A DNA stretch of 64,000 nucleotides from Youhaiella tibetensis (GTDB lineage: Bacteria; Pseudomonadota; Alphaproteobacteria; Rhizobiales; Devosiaceae): NCBI RefSeq assembly GCF_008000755.1, contig NZ_CP041690.1, forward strand, positions 2,109,260 through 2,173,259, in the 5' to 3' direction. The notes under the pieces were generated by a model. That model saw nothing but the letters and a program-made list of their open reading frames with translations, was not told the origin of the DNA and ran no database searches. The position numbers and the translations under genes are program-made. Positions 48,640-57,343 of this stretch are shown in pieces. Each line of letters starts with the position of its first letter. The first letter of the stretch is position 1.

Positions 48640-49803
48640 ATGACCAAGTTTTCGCTCGGCGGTGGCATGAGCCGCCGCACCTTCCTGCAGGTTTCGGCCG
48701 CGGGCGTCGTGACGGCCACGGCCCTCGGCGGCGTGGGCCGCGCCAATGCGGCGCCCTATTCCAAGTTCACCTGGATTTCGCCGCGCGGCACGCTCGAAGT
48801 GCTCGACGACTATCCCTACTGGATCGGCAAGAAGATGGGCTATTTCGCCGATCTTGGCGTCGAGACCGACATGCAGCCGGGCCCGTCCGACGGCACCGCC
48901 ACGGTCAAGTTCGTCGATGTCGGCCAGGCCGACATGGGCTTCCCGTCGCCGGGCGTGTTCTCGTTCGCGCTCGAAAACGGCATGAAGCTCAAGTCCGCCT
49001 TCCACATGGGCGCCAAGGACACCTTCAGCCTGGCCTTCCGCAAGGGCGAGGGCACCAACGACCTCAAGACGCTCGAGGGCAAGACCATCCTTCTCGGCTC
49101 GGCCGCCTGGCAGTCGATCGTGGACCCGATGCTGGCCGTACAGGGCGTGGATGTCACTAAGGTCAAGTATGTCGAAGCCGGCTGGCCGACCTGGTCGACC
49201 GCGCTCAAGGCTGGCCAGGGCGACGCTGCGCTGAGCTGGGAAGGCCTGCGCGCCGAATGGATCGGCACGGGCCTCGACTTCGAATACTGGCTGGGTGTGC
49301 AGCACTCGCCGCTCTTCGCCAACACTTTCGTCGTCCGCGCCGCCGACCTCGAAGACCCGGACAAGAAGGCGTTCCTGGACAAGTATCTCAGGGCCTGGGC
49401 CATGGGCATGGAATTCGCCTACAACAATCCGCGCGCGGCCGTTGAGGCGGTGTTCGAGCAGTTCCCGACCCTGGCCAGCAATATCGGGCCGGAGCTGGGC
49501 GTGACCTCGATCCTCCAGCAGATCAACGTCTTCCGCGGCGACATGGACAAGCGCGCCGGCTGGGGCGACCACGACATGGCTGCCTGGCAGACCTTCTTCG
49601 ACAAGATCCACGAGCTTGGCCAGATCACCAAGCCGGTCAAGGCCGAGGACGTCTGCACCAATGCCTGCATCGCAGCGGCCAACGACTTCGACCACGACAA
49701 GGTCAAGGCCGATGCCGAGGCCTACATGCTCAGCGACGCCTTCGCCGCCATCGACGTGGAAAACGTCAGGGCGCACCTTTACGACCAGGCCGTGCCGGCC
49801 TGA
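48640..49803 (+). CDS. Tat-exported NitT/TauT-type ABC substrate-binding protein
   Basis: A 387-residue binding protein with a twin-arginine signal (MSRRTFLQVSAAGVVTATALGG, about residues 10-31, cleavage near ANA). Folding before export is therefore likely. The NMT1/SsuA-like fold shows YPYWIGKKMGYFADLGVETDMQPGPSDG, DVGQADMGFPSPGVF and LKTLEGKTILLGSAAWQSIVDPMLA. Ligand unknown; the family includes sulfonate, nitrate, pyrimidine-precursor and aromatic ligands. The downstream genes suggest a cyclic amide, an ester or a polyol acid. Confidence 0.9.
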   Translation: MTKFSLGGGMSRRTFLQVSAAGVVTATALGGVGRANAAPYSKFTWISPRGTLEVLDDYPYWIGKKMGYFADLGVETDMQPGPSDGTATVKFVDVGQADMGFPSPGVFSFALENGMKLKSAFHMGAKDTFSLAFRKGEGTNDLKTLEGKTILLGSAAWQSIVDPMLAVQGVDVTKVKYVEAGWPTWSTALKAGQGDAALSWEGLRAEWIGTGLDFEYWLGVQHSPLFANTFVVRAADLEDPDKKAFLDKYLRAWAMGMEFAYNNPRAAVEAVFEQFPTLASNIGPELGVTSILQQINVFRGDMDKRAGWGDHDMAAWQTFFDKIHELGQITKPVKAEDVCTNACIAAANDFDHDKVKADAEAYMLSDAFAAIDVENVRAHLYDQAVPA

Positions 49804-49873
49804 TTGACACGAACGGGCGGGCGGCGCATGCGTCGCCCGCACTCATACCAACAGCGGACAGGGGGAGGGCCGA

Positions 49874-50959
49874 ATGGCTGACAAAGTGAAGGTTCTGGTA
49901 GTGGGCTTGGGCAATATGGGCGCCTCGCATGCGAGTGCCTATCACCGCAATCCCGGTTTCGAGATCGTCGGGCTGATGAGCCGCTCGATGAAGTCCAAGC
50001 CCGTACCCGAAGAGCTCAAGGGATACCCGCTGTTCGAAGATTTCGACGAAGCGCTTGCCGCGACCAAGCCGGATGCGGTCTCGATCAATTCCTGGCCGAA
50101 CACCCATGCCGAATACGCCAAGAAGGCGATCAATGCCGGCGCGCACGTCTTCATGGAAAAGCCGCTGGCGACCAATATCGAGGACGCCGAGGAAGTCGTG
50201 CGTCTCGCCAAGGAGAAGAACCGCAAGCTGGTTCTCGGCTATATCCTGCGTGTCCATCCGAGCTGGATCAAGTTCATCGAGCTGGGCAAGACCCTCGGCA
50301 AGCCGCTGGTCATGCGCCTCAACCTCAACCAGCAGAGCAACGGCCCTGCCTGGATGTGGCACAAGAATCTTATCGACTCGCTGATCCCGATCGTGGATTG
50401 CGGCGTGCATTATGTGGACGTCATGTGCCAGCTGACGGGCGCCAAGCCGGTGCGCGTCCACGGCATCGGGGCGCATCTGTGGGCCGAGGCCGACAAACCG
50501 AATTACGGGCACCTGCACGTCACCTTCGATGATGGCTCGGTCGGCTGGTACGAGGCGGGCTGGGGCCCGATGATGAGTGAGGTCGCCTTCTTCGTGAAGG
50601 ACGTGGTCGGCCCCAAGGGCGCCGTCTCCATCGTGCCGGGCCATTCGGACGGCAAGGATCAGCTCGAGGACGTCTCGGACTCAGCCGACATCGACCGCCA
50701 CACCAAGACGGACGCCATCCAGTACCACCACGCCGAAGTCGGGCCGGACAAGAATTTCGTCAAGAAGGACGAGATCTTCAACATGACCGACGAGCCCAAC
50801 CACCAGGACCTCTGCGATCGCGAGCAGGCCTTCTTCCTCAAGGCGATCCAGGAAGATCTCGACCTCACCGAGTCGATGGATGCGGCGGTCAACAGCTTGC
50901 GCATCGTGCTGGCGGCGGAACAGTCGATCAACGAAAAGCGGGTCATCGAACTCGCCTGA
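49874..50959 (+). CDS. Gfo/Idh/MocA family oxidoreductase
   Basis: A 361-residue NAD(P)-dependent dehydrogenase. The Rossmann N-terminus reads VKVLVVGLGNMGASHASAYHRN, and the family EKP motif is in GAHVFMEKPLATNIEDAEEVV. GYILRVHPSWIKF and DCGVHYVDVMCQL supply the usual catalytic region (the H in DCGVHY). Members oxidise inositols, sugars and sugar acids. It belongs to the importer operon, 70 bases after the binding-protein gene with GGGGGAGGG before its ATG. Confidence 0.88.
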   Translation: MADKVKVLVVGLGNMGASHASAYHRNPGFEIVGLMSRSMKSKPVPEELKGYPLFEDFDEALAATKPDAVSINSWPNTHAEYAKKAINAGAHVFMEKPLATNIEDAEEVVRLAKEKNRKLVLGYILRVHPSWIKFIELGKTLGKPLVMRLNLNQQSNGPAWMWHKNLIDSLIPIVDCGVHYVDVMCQLTGAKPVRVHGIGAHLWAEADKPNYGHLHVTFDDGSVGWYEAGWGPMMSEVAFFVKDVVGPKGAVSIVPGHSDGKDQLEDVSDSADIDRHTKTDAIQYHHAEVGPDKNFVKKDEIFNMTDEPNHQDLCDREQAFFLKAIQEDLDLTESMDAAVNSLRIVLAAEQSINEKRVIELA

Positions 50960-51036
50960 CCTCCCTCTCGTAGGCAAACCCAATGCGGCGGGCCTGCCGG
51001 CCCGTCGCCGGTAGTCCTTACTCCACGGAGATCCCG

Positions 51037-52245
51037 ATGACACAAGCGGCCGGGCACGGGTTCGACCTTGTCCTGAAGGGCGGGCGCATCCTCGATGAGA
51101 GAAACGGCGTCGACGGCATTCTCGATGTCGCAGTGGCGGGCGGCAAGATCGCTGCCATCGGCAAGGACCTGCCGGTAGGCGGCGCAAAGGTCGAGGATGC
51201 GCGCGGAGCCATCGTTGCACCGGGGCTCATCGACATCCACACCCACGTCTATCACAAAGCCACCTCGCTCAGCGTCGATCCAGGCTTCATCGCGCGGCGA
51301 TCCGCCTGCACGACACTGGTCGATGCCGGCAGCTCCGGGGCAGGGAACTATGACGGGTTCCGCGACTACGTGATGGCCCACTCGCCCTACCGCATCTTCG
51401 CCTTCCTCAACATCTCGTTCCCCGGCATTTTCGGGTTCGACAAGGGCGTGTCGATCGGCGAGGCGACGCTGCGTGAAATGCTGCCGGTCGATCGGTGCGT
51501 CGCCAAGGTCGAGGCCAATCGCGATCGGATCATCGGGGTCAAGGTGCGCATCGGCGGACCGGTTACCGGCAAGCTGGGGCTCGGGGCGCTCGAACTGGCG
51601 CTCGAAGCCGCCGAAGCCCTGCAATTGCCGCTCATGACCCATATCGGCACTCCGCCGCCCAGCTATTCTGCGGTGGTCGACATGCTGCGCCCCGGCGACA
51701 TCCTCACGCATTGCTATCGCCCTGACCCCAACTCGGCCATCGGCCCGGACGGCAAGGTGCTCGATGCCGTCTGGAAAGCGCGCGAGCGCGGCGTGCTATT
51801 CGACATCGCCCACGGTATGGGCGCCTTCGGCTACGAGACGACCGAGGCCGCGCTCAGGGACGGGTTCCCGCCCGATCTCATTTCTTCGGACGTGCACGTG
51901 ATCGCGGTCGAAGGGCCGGGCTATGACCTGCTCCATACGATGAGCAAACTGCTCAACTGCGGCCTCAGCCTGCCTGACGTCATCGGCATGACGACCAGCC
52001 GTCCCGCCCTGGCGATCCGGCACCCCGAGCTCGGCCACATCGGCGTGGGCGCGCCAGCCGATATCGTGGTTCTCCGGCAGTACGACAGCACCTATGTGTT
52101 CGAGGACGTGGTGGGCACGAGGCGCCAGGGGTCGACGCTCCTGCAGCCGGTGTCGGTCTATCTGGAGGGCAAGGCCATGGAAGTGAGCCGCCGCCCGTTC
52201 GAGGAGAGCTTTCTTGTCGGCTCCCATCACGCGCACGCCCATTGA
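51037..52245 (+). CDS. COG3964-type amidohydrolase/deacetylase
   Basis: A 402-residue amidohydrolase-superfamily enzyme of the dihydroorotase-like COG3964 group. Metal ligands are DIHTHVY (HxH), the carbamylated-Lys candidate in IIGVKVRIGGPVTG, LMTHIGTPPPSYSA (His), ILTHCYRP (His) and ISSDVHVIAV (Asp). The ATG at 51037 has CGGAG 7 bases upstream. Members of this group were long misannotated as dihydroorotases, and characterised ones (Atu3266 type) hydrolyse acetyl esters or amides in vitro; the natural substrate is unclear. It ends with a His-rich tail (HHAHAH). It ends the importer operon. Confidence 0.82.
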   Translation: MTQAAGHGFDLVLKGGRILDERNGVDGILDVAVAGGKIAAIGKDLPVGGAKVEDARGAIVAPGLIDIHTHVYHKATSLSVDPGFIARRSACTTLVDAGSSGAGNYDGFRDYVMAHSPYRIFAFLNISFPGIFGFDKGVSIGEATLREMLPVDRCVAKVEANRDRIIGVKVRIGGPVTGKLGLGALELALEAAEALQLPLMTHIGTPPPSYSAVVDMLRPGDILTHCYRPDPNSAIGPDGKVLDAVWKARERGVLFDIAHGMGAFGYETTEAALRDGFPPDLISSDVHVIAVEGPGYDLLHTMSKLLNCGLSLPDVIGMTTSRPALAIRHPELGHIGVGAPADIVVLRQYDSTYVFEDVVGTRRQGSTLLQPVSVYLEGKAMEVSRRPFEESFLVGSHHAHAH

Positions 52246-52288
52246 CGGGTGCGGCGCGGCGGAATGATCCGTCGCACCGCAATGTGTG

Positions 52289-53656
52289 TCAGGCCGTCTT
52301 GAACAACCCCCAACCCAACCGCCGCGACTGGCCGAAGAGCACGAGGCCGGTTACGACGACCAGCAGGAAGTCGGCCGCCGGATAGGCTACCCAGATGCCC
52401 GTCTCGCCCATTATAGGCGGCAGGATAAAGGTCAGCGGTACGGCGAAAAGGTAGGTCCGCGCCAGGCTCAGCAAGGCAGAGCGCCGCGCGTCACCGATGC
52501 TTTGCAGATAGCTCGCGATCATCATCATGGGCCCGAGCGTGAAGTAGAGCAGCACGTAGAACGGCACGATCCGCCCGACTTCCGCGATCACCGCGGGATC
52601 CGAGACGAAGATGGCGCCGACGCTTTCGCGACCGACCATGAGCACGACCTCAACCACAGCCGAGTAGACGAGGGAATAGACCATCGTCAGCTTGAGGGCG
52701 GCATTGGAGCGGTCCCAGAGGCCGGCCCCATAGTTGTTGCCGACCACCGCCTGCATGGCGAGGCTCATGCCGAGCAGGGGCAGGTAGGCAAAGGTCATGA
52801 TCCGCGTGATCACCCCATAGGCCGCCACCGTTTCGCCCTGGCCGCCATCGGCATGGAGGCGCAACGCCAGGATGGTCGCGGCCGCGCCAAGGGCGATGCC
52901 GATGAAGCTCAGGCTTCGCGGCGCCCCGAGCGCAAGCATCTCGGTCCACCCCTGACGCCAGAAGCGCAAATCGGCGAGGCCGAGGCTAAGCTGCGCCTTG
53001 CCCGCTCCCCGGTAAGCGAAGATCACGGCGAGAGCCAGCGCCTGCGCAAGCGCGCTGCCCCAGGCCGATCCGGCCACGCCCATTCCGGCCCAGGCGATGA
53101 ACGCCACGTTGAAGACCATGTTGCCCAGCGTGACCACGATCCCGCCCAGCGCCATGAACCCGATGCGTCCTTCGACGCGCAAGCCGTCGGAATGAACGGC
53201 AACCAGCAGGAGCAAGGGCGAGGTGAAGACGGTGATGGCCAGGAATTGCCAGGCCATGTCGACCAGGTGAGGTTCACCCCCAGCCACTAGGTCGACGAGC
53301 GGCCGCCCCGCGAAGACGAAAAGGACCAGCACGATCACGTAGACCGCGAGCAGGAGCCCGTGTGTTCCGGCAAAACTGGCCCTGGCCTCCGCCAGATGCC
53401 CCGCGCCCAGCTGGCGGGCAAGAACGCTTGCCATGCCGGACGAGACCATCGTGGCCAGTGCCGACAACAACATGACCAGAGGGAACATGAGCGTTACGGC
53501 CGCCAGGGCGTCCGGACCGACGAAAGCGCCGAGCAAGATGGCGTCCACCACTGTCAGCAGCCCGTTGAGACTGGTCAGAAAGATGATGGGCAGGGCAGTT
53601 CGCGCGAAAACCCGCGGAATCGAACCGGCAATGAAACTATTGGCAGGTGCAGTCAT
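52289..53656 (-). CDS. MATE family multidrug/toxin efflux protein
   Basis: A 455-residue 12-helix transporter of the MATE family, likely Na+ or H+ driven. The paired repeats begin RVFARTALPIIFLTSLNGLLTVVDAILLGAFVGPDALAAVTLMFPLVMLL and, in the second half, LSFIGIALGAAATILALRL. GMASVLARQLGAG and YLPLLGMSLAMQAVVGNNYGAGL are typical of the loop after helices 2 and 8. The start is ATG 53656 with GAGG 7 bases upstream. A short leader ORF and two hairpins precede it on the same strand. Confidence 0.88.
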   Translation of the reverse strand: MTAPANSFIAGSIPRVFARTALPIIFLTSLNGLLTVVDAILLGAFVGPDALAAVTLMFPLVMLLSALATMVSSGMASVLARQLGAGHLAEARASFAGTHGLLLAVYVIVLVLFVFAGRPLVDLVAGGEPHLVDMAWQFLAITVFTSPLLLLVAVHSDGLRVEGRIGFMALGGIVVTLGNMVFNVAFIAWAGMGVAGSAWGSALAQALALAVIFAYRGAGKAQLSLGLADLRFWRQGWTEMLALGAPRSLSFIGIALGAAATILALRLHADGGQGETVAAYGVITRIMTFAYLPLLGMSLAMQAVVGNNYGAGLWDRSNAALKLTMVYSLVYSAVVEVVLMVGRESVGAIFVSDPAVIAEVGRIVPFYVLLYFTLGPMMMIASYLQSIGDARRSALLSLARTYLFAVPLTFILPPIMGETGIWVAYPAADFLLVVVTGLVLFGQSRRLGWGLFKTA

Positions 53657-53678
53657 GATGCAGCCTCGAAAGATCGAA

Positions 53679-53741
53679 CCGGGAGCGACAGCGTCGCCCC
53701 GGGCAATTTCGGAAAAGTGGCGAAGGCCCCTGGTGGGGACC
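53679..53741 (-). promoter_or_regulatory. two hairpins before the MATE gene
   Basis: Between the leader ORF stop and the MATE start the minus strand can fold two structures. The first (53725-53741) pairs GG(T)CCCC with GGGGCC. The second (53679-53702) pairs CCGGG and GCGAC with GTCGC and CCCGG around one bulge, ending about 23 bases before the MATE start. Together with the leader ORF this looks like a translation-coupled attenuator. The 166 bases from 53824 to 53989 show no gene or motif I can support. Confidence 0.4.
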
Positions 53742-53754
53742 GCGTGGACGGCGT

Positions 53755-53823
53755 CTAGCGCTCGTCACCCGCTGCCGACGGAGGGCGCGGCACGACCCGG
53801 AGGGATATGAAAAGATGATGCAT
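53755..53823 (-). CDS. possible 22-aa leader peptide before the MATE gene
   Basis: The minus strand encodes MHHLFISLRVVPRPPSAAGD followed by ER and a TAG stop. A GAGGA lies 5 bases before the ATG. It contains the proline cluster RPP, which can slow ribosomes. It ends about 100 bases before the MATE gene, with two hairpins between them. Whether it is translated is unknown; chance ORFs of this length are common in high-G+C DNA. Confidence 0.35.
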   Translation of the reverse strand: MHHLFISLRVVPRPPSAAGDER

Positions 53824-53989
53824 GGTCTTCCTCACCAATGGTGGGGCGGATCAAGTCATGGGGCTCGCATTGCCATGAACCGCCTCGGAGAGGAGCGATC
53901 TGGACCAAAGACTGACTTCACCATCGGACATCCGGCGAGCGGCAGGCGTCAGCAGCCGGGCGTGCAAATGAACCCGGGGACGGCAAATG

Positions 53990-56680
53990 TCAAGCGATCG
54001 CAGCGAGCGTGATCCTGAAAGCAGCCCCACGATCGCGCATCGGCAACAGTTCGAGCTTGCCATCCATGCGGGCGATGATCTGGCGCGAGATCGCCAGGCC
54101 CAGGCCAGCGCCGACGGCCACCGAGCCCTTGCCCATCTGGCCCCGGGAGAACTTTTCAAAGATGAGCTTGCGTTCGGCGCGGGCGATGCCGGGGCCATTG
54201 TCGATGACATCGACCATGTACCGTCCACGGCTGACGCTCGAGCGAACTTCGACATGCGGGGCCGGCGAGTCGTTGTACTTGATGGCGTTGGAGATCAGGT
54301 TGATGAGCACCTGGCAGAGGCGGTCGCTTTCCCCCGATACGATGGCTCCCGCCGAACGAGGGCCGATAACGAGCCGCATGTTGTGCTGGCGGGCCAGCCC
54401 ACCGCAGACTTCCAACGCGCGGTCTAGCGTAGCCTCCGCATCGATGGGCGTATTCTCCCAACCCTGCTCGCCGCGTTCCATGGCGGAGAGATCGAGTATC
54501 TGATCGAGAAGCTTGGTAAGCCGCAGGCTCTCGGCGTGAATCGTACTCACGAAGCGCCGCCGCTCCTCTGCATGCAGGCTGTCTTCTTCCAGCAGGATTT
54601 CCGAGAAACTGCGGATCGAGGTCATGGGCGTGCGCACCTCATGGCTGACCTGGCTGAGGAACTCGTCCTTGCGCAGATCGAGCTCACGCAGCTTCTCGTT
54701 GGCATCCTCGAGCTTGCGCGCCGTTACCCGGAGTTCATTGGAAGTCCGTTCGAGCTCCTGGGAATACTCAATGGCCTGCTGCGTCTCGTCGGCCATCTGC
54801 ATCACTTCCTCGAGCGAAACAGCCTGCCCCGAAACAACCTTGCCCAGCATCACGTGAGCGGAGGCTGCCCCGATCGAGCCGGCGAGCTCACGCTCGAGCC
54901 GGCCGATGAATTCCGGGCTCGGCACCATGTCGGCCCCCGGAATGCCTTCGAAGATCTCAGCAGCGCGTTCAGCGCCCAGGACGCGCTGGGCCACGAAGAA
55001 AAGGTCGTTGGCCGGGGCAGAGCCCCCGATGAAGCGCCGGTCGCCACGTCCCAGCGGGCGGAAGGCATCCACGAAAAGATTGGCCTGCAGGCGTTCAAGC
55101 GCCGACTGGTTGGTGAAGAGCGATACCACAACCAAGACCGTGGTGTTGAGAAGGAGGCTCCAAAAGACGGAATGGACCAGGGGATCGAGATGATCGAGCC
55201 CGAACAGAGCCTCGGGCCGCAGCCACGAGATTCCCCACGGTCCTTCGGCCATCAGCTGGGCGACGGACGGCGACGTGGTTTCGAACGAGGGCATGAACAT
55301 CGACCAGGCCCAGACCACGAAGCCAACCGTGATGGCCGCCGTAGCGGCCTTGACCGTCGCGTCCTTCCAGAACAGGGCTGCCACGATGGCCGGCAGGAAC
55401 TGTGCAACACCCGCGAAGGAGATCAGCCCGATCGGGGCGAGGGCGTCCGAATCTCGGGTGAAGTAGAAATAGAGAAAGCCGAGCGAAAGGATGATGCCGA
55501 TCGAGAGGCGGCGCGAATTGAGCAGGAGGCGGCTGAACCCGGTGCCGTCGTCCTCGCCGATGCCACGCATCGTGCGCAGGGCGATGGGCATGACGATGTG
55601 GTTTGAAACCATGATGGAGAGCGCGATCGCCTCCACGATGATCATTGATGTGGCAGACGAAAAGCCGCCTACAAAGGCGAAGAGCGCCAACCCCTGCTGC
55701 CCGGCGGCGAGCGGGAGGGTGAGCACGAACATGTCCGGGTTGGAACCGGCCGGCATGGACGTGAGCCCGAAGAGGGCGATGGGCAGCGTGAACAGGCTCA
55801 TCATCAGGAGGTAGGCCGGAAAGGCCCAGCTGGCGGTGCGCAGATGGTTCTCGTCGGAATTCTCGACCACCGTGATCTGGAACTGGCGCGGCAGGCAGAG
55901 GATCGCGGCGATGGAAAGCACGTTCATCGCTACCCAGCGATTGCCGAAAGTCTCACCCGAATAGATATCGATGCCGTGCGCCTCGGCATTGGCAAAGATC
56001 GCCTCAAACCCGCCCCCCACGTAGACGACGAAAACGCCGACGGTGAGCAGGGCCGCAAGCTTCACCACGGCCTCGAAGGCGATGGCGGCGACGACGCCGT
56101 GATGTTGTTCCTTGGCGTCCACGTTCCGGGTGCCGAAAAGGATGGTGAAGAGCGCCATCGCCGCCGCAATGCCAAGCGCCAGGCCGACGTCATCAATATT
56201 CTTGAGGCTGCCTACGCCGAACTCGGAGGCGCCTGCGATGGCCTGGATCGAGGACGTGACGGCCTTGAGCTGAAGCGCGATGTAGGGAGCGATGCCGACG
56301 AGCGCGATGATGGTGACCAGCACCGCCAGCCGGCTCGACTTGCCGAAGCGCGAGGACAACAGATCGGCGACGGAGGTGAGCCGCTGGTTGTGGCTGATGC
56401 GCACAAGCTTGCGCAGCACGAACCACCAGCCGACGAAGACCAGCGTCGGGCCGACATAGATCGCCAGGTATTCGAGCCCGTTGCGCGCCGCCGAGCCAAC
56501 GGCGCCGTAGAATGTCCAACTGGTGCAATAGACCGAGATGGCGAGGGTGTAGATGAACGGCGACCGCAGGAACGAGCCGGTACCGTTGCGGGCGCGGCGA
56601 TCACCGATATAGGCGATCAGGAACAGCAGCCCCACGTAGCCAACGGCGGTGGCGATGACGAAATCGGCCGAGAGCGTCAT
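53990..56680 (-). CDS. SLC5 transporter-fused sensor histidine kinase (CrbS/CbrA-like)
   Basis: An 896-residue hybrid. Residues about 1-500 are a sodium:solute-symporter-like domain with about 13 helices (SVYCTSWTFYGAVGSAARNG, ALFAFVGGFSSATSMIIVEA). A linker with coiled coil (SQELERTSNELRVTARKLEDANEKLRELD) leads to the kinase core: DEFLSQVSHEVRTP with phospho-acceptor His680, N box LINLISNAIKYN, G1 box VIDNGPGIA and G2 box VGAGLGLAIS. No receiver domain is attached. CrbS/MxtR/CbrA relatives control acetate and amino-acid carbon use. The ATG at 56680 overlaps the preceding two-helix gene by four bases. Confidence 0.9.
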   Translation of the reverse strand: MTLSADFVIATAVGYVGLLFLIAYIGDRRARNGTGSFLRSPFIYTLAISVYCTSWTFYGAVGSAARNGLEYLAIYVGPTLVFVGWWFVLRKLVRISHNQRLTSVADLLSSRFGKSSRLAVLVTIIALVGIAPYIALQLKAVTSSIQAIAGASEFGVGSLKNIDDVGLALGIAAAMALFTILFGTRNVDAKEQHHGVVAAIAFEAVVKLAALLTVGVFVVYVGGGFEAIFANAEAHGIDIYSGETFGNRWVAMNVLSIAAILCLPRQFQITVVENSDENHLRTASWAFPAYLLMMSLFTLPIALFGLTSMPAGSNPDMFVLTLPLAAGQQGLALFAFVGGFSSATSMIIVEAIALSIMVSNHIVMPIALRTMRGIGEDDGTGFSRLLLNSRRLSIGIILSLGFLYFYFTRDSDALAPIGLISFAGVAQFLPAIVAALFWKDATVKAATAAITVGFVVWAWSMFMPSFETTSPSVAQLMAEGPWGISWLRPEALFGLDHLDPLVHSVFWSLLLNTTVLVVVSLFTNQSALERLQANLFVDAFRPLGRGDRRFIGGSAPANDLFFVAQRVLGAERAAEIFEGIPGADMVPSPEFIGRLERELAGSIGAASAHVMLGKVVSGQAVSLEEVMQMADETQQAIEYSQELERTSNELRVTARKLEDANEKLRELDLRKDEFLSQVSHEVRTPMTSIRSFSEILLEEDSLHAEERRRFVSTIHAESLRLTKLLDQILDLSAMERGEQGWENTPIDAEATLDRALEVCGGLARQHNMRLVIGPRSAGAIVSGESDRLCQVLINLISNAIKYNDSPAPHVEVRSSVSRGRYMVDVIDNGPGIARAERKLIFEKFSRGQMGKGSVAVGAGLGLAISRQIIARMDGKLELLPMRDRGAAFRITLAAIA

Positions 56681-56904
56681 CCGGCATCCTCGGGCTTCTG
56701 CTCGCCTTCGTGCGGCAGACGGTAGGCAAAGAACGCGGTACCGAGAACCAGGCAAAGCCAGACGACGAAGAGGTAGACCACCTCGGCCGGCACGCCGAAG
56801 AGGCGCACCCTCAGGTTGAACAGCAGAACCAGCGGCGGCAGGAAGAGGAGCGTGCCGAAAATGGTGAAGAAGAGCGCCGCGCTCGTCAGCTTGCGCCGGT
56901 CCAT
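56677..56904 (-). CDS. 75-aa two-helix membrane protein
   Basis: A 75-residue protein with two hydrophobic helices (about 8-30, LTSAALFFTIFGTLLFLPPLVLLF; and 38-62, VPAEVVYLFVVWLCLVLGTAFFAY) and a charged tail. I do not recognise a family name. Small two-helix partners are known for some SLC5-type symporters, so it may be a subunit of the adjacent transporter-kinase. It lies two bases after the receiver gene and overlaps the kinase gene by four bases, forming one operon. Confidence 0.65.
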   Translation of the reverse strand: MDRRKLTSAALFFTIFGTLLFLPPLVLLFNLRVRLFGVPAEVVYLFVVWLCLVLGTAFFAYRLPHEGEQKPEDAG

Positions 56905-56906
56905 GG

Positions 56907-57287
56907 CTACTGCGCCAGTTGCTCGCCGAGAAGCCGGCGCACTTCGCGCACGACGTCCATATTGGCGTAAGGCTTGGTGACGAAACTATCGGCGCCCAGT
57001 TCCTCGGCGGTGCGCCTGTCCTGGGCCTGGCCTTTTGCGGTAAGGATGAGAACGGGCAGGTCGCGGGTCACAGCGTCGGCCCGGATCTGCTTGAGCACCT
57101 CGAATCCCGTACGCTTTGGCAGCATGACGTCGAGCACCAGCACGCGCGGACGCAGGCGCCTGGCGGCGGACAAGGCAGCCTCGCCATCCGTCACGCTCTG
57201 GATCGACCAACCCGCGCGCCTGAAGATGAAATCGAGCGATTCAAGAATGCTCGGCTCATCTTCGGCGATGAGAATATCGAGCGGCAA
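56907..57287 (-). CDS. single-domain response regulator (receiver only)
   Basis: A 126-residue CheY-like receiver with no output domain. Acidic pocket AEDEPS, phospho-acceptor Asp in PRVLVLDVMLPKRTG, the switch Thr in LILTAKG and Lys in FVTKPY are present. I chose a TTG at 57287 (MPLDILIAEDEP) because GGGGGGGAA lies 3-4 bases before it. An ATG at 57317 would add ten residues but has no ribosome site. It is the likely partner of the downstream histidine kinase. How the signal reaches DNA is open, because CrbR-type partners normally carry a LuxR helix-turn-helix. Confidence 0.85.
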   Translation of the reverse strand: MPLDILIAEDEPSILESLDFIFRRAGWSIQSVTDGEAALSAARRLRPRVLVLDVMLPKRTGFEVLKQIRADAVTRDLPVLILTAKGQAQDRRTAEELGADSFVTKPYANMDVVREVRRLLGEQLAQ

Positions 57288-57343
57288 TGTTCCCCCCCCT
57301 TGCTTCCGCTCTCCCATGCGGAAACGTGCACAGAGAAGCGCAA

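Noticed and set aside
48517-49842. 441-codon minus-strand frame opposite the Tat-exported binding protein
   Set aside because: It is antisense to a clear NitT/TauT binding protein and has no family motif or ribosome site.
53815-54012. 65-codon plus-strand frame before the transporter-kinase
   Set aside because: It has no good ribosome site, ends inside the kinase gene and encodes no recognisable sequence.
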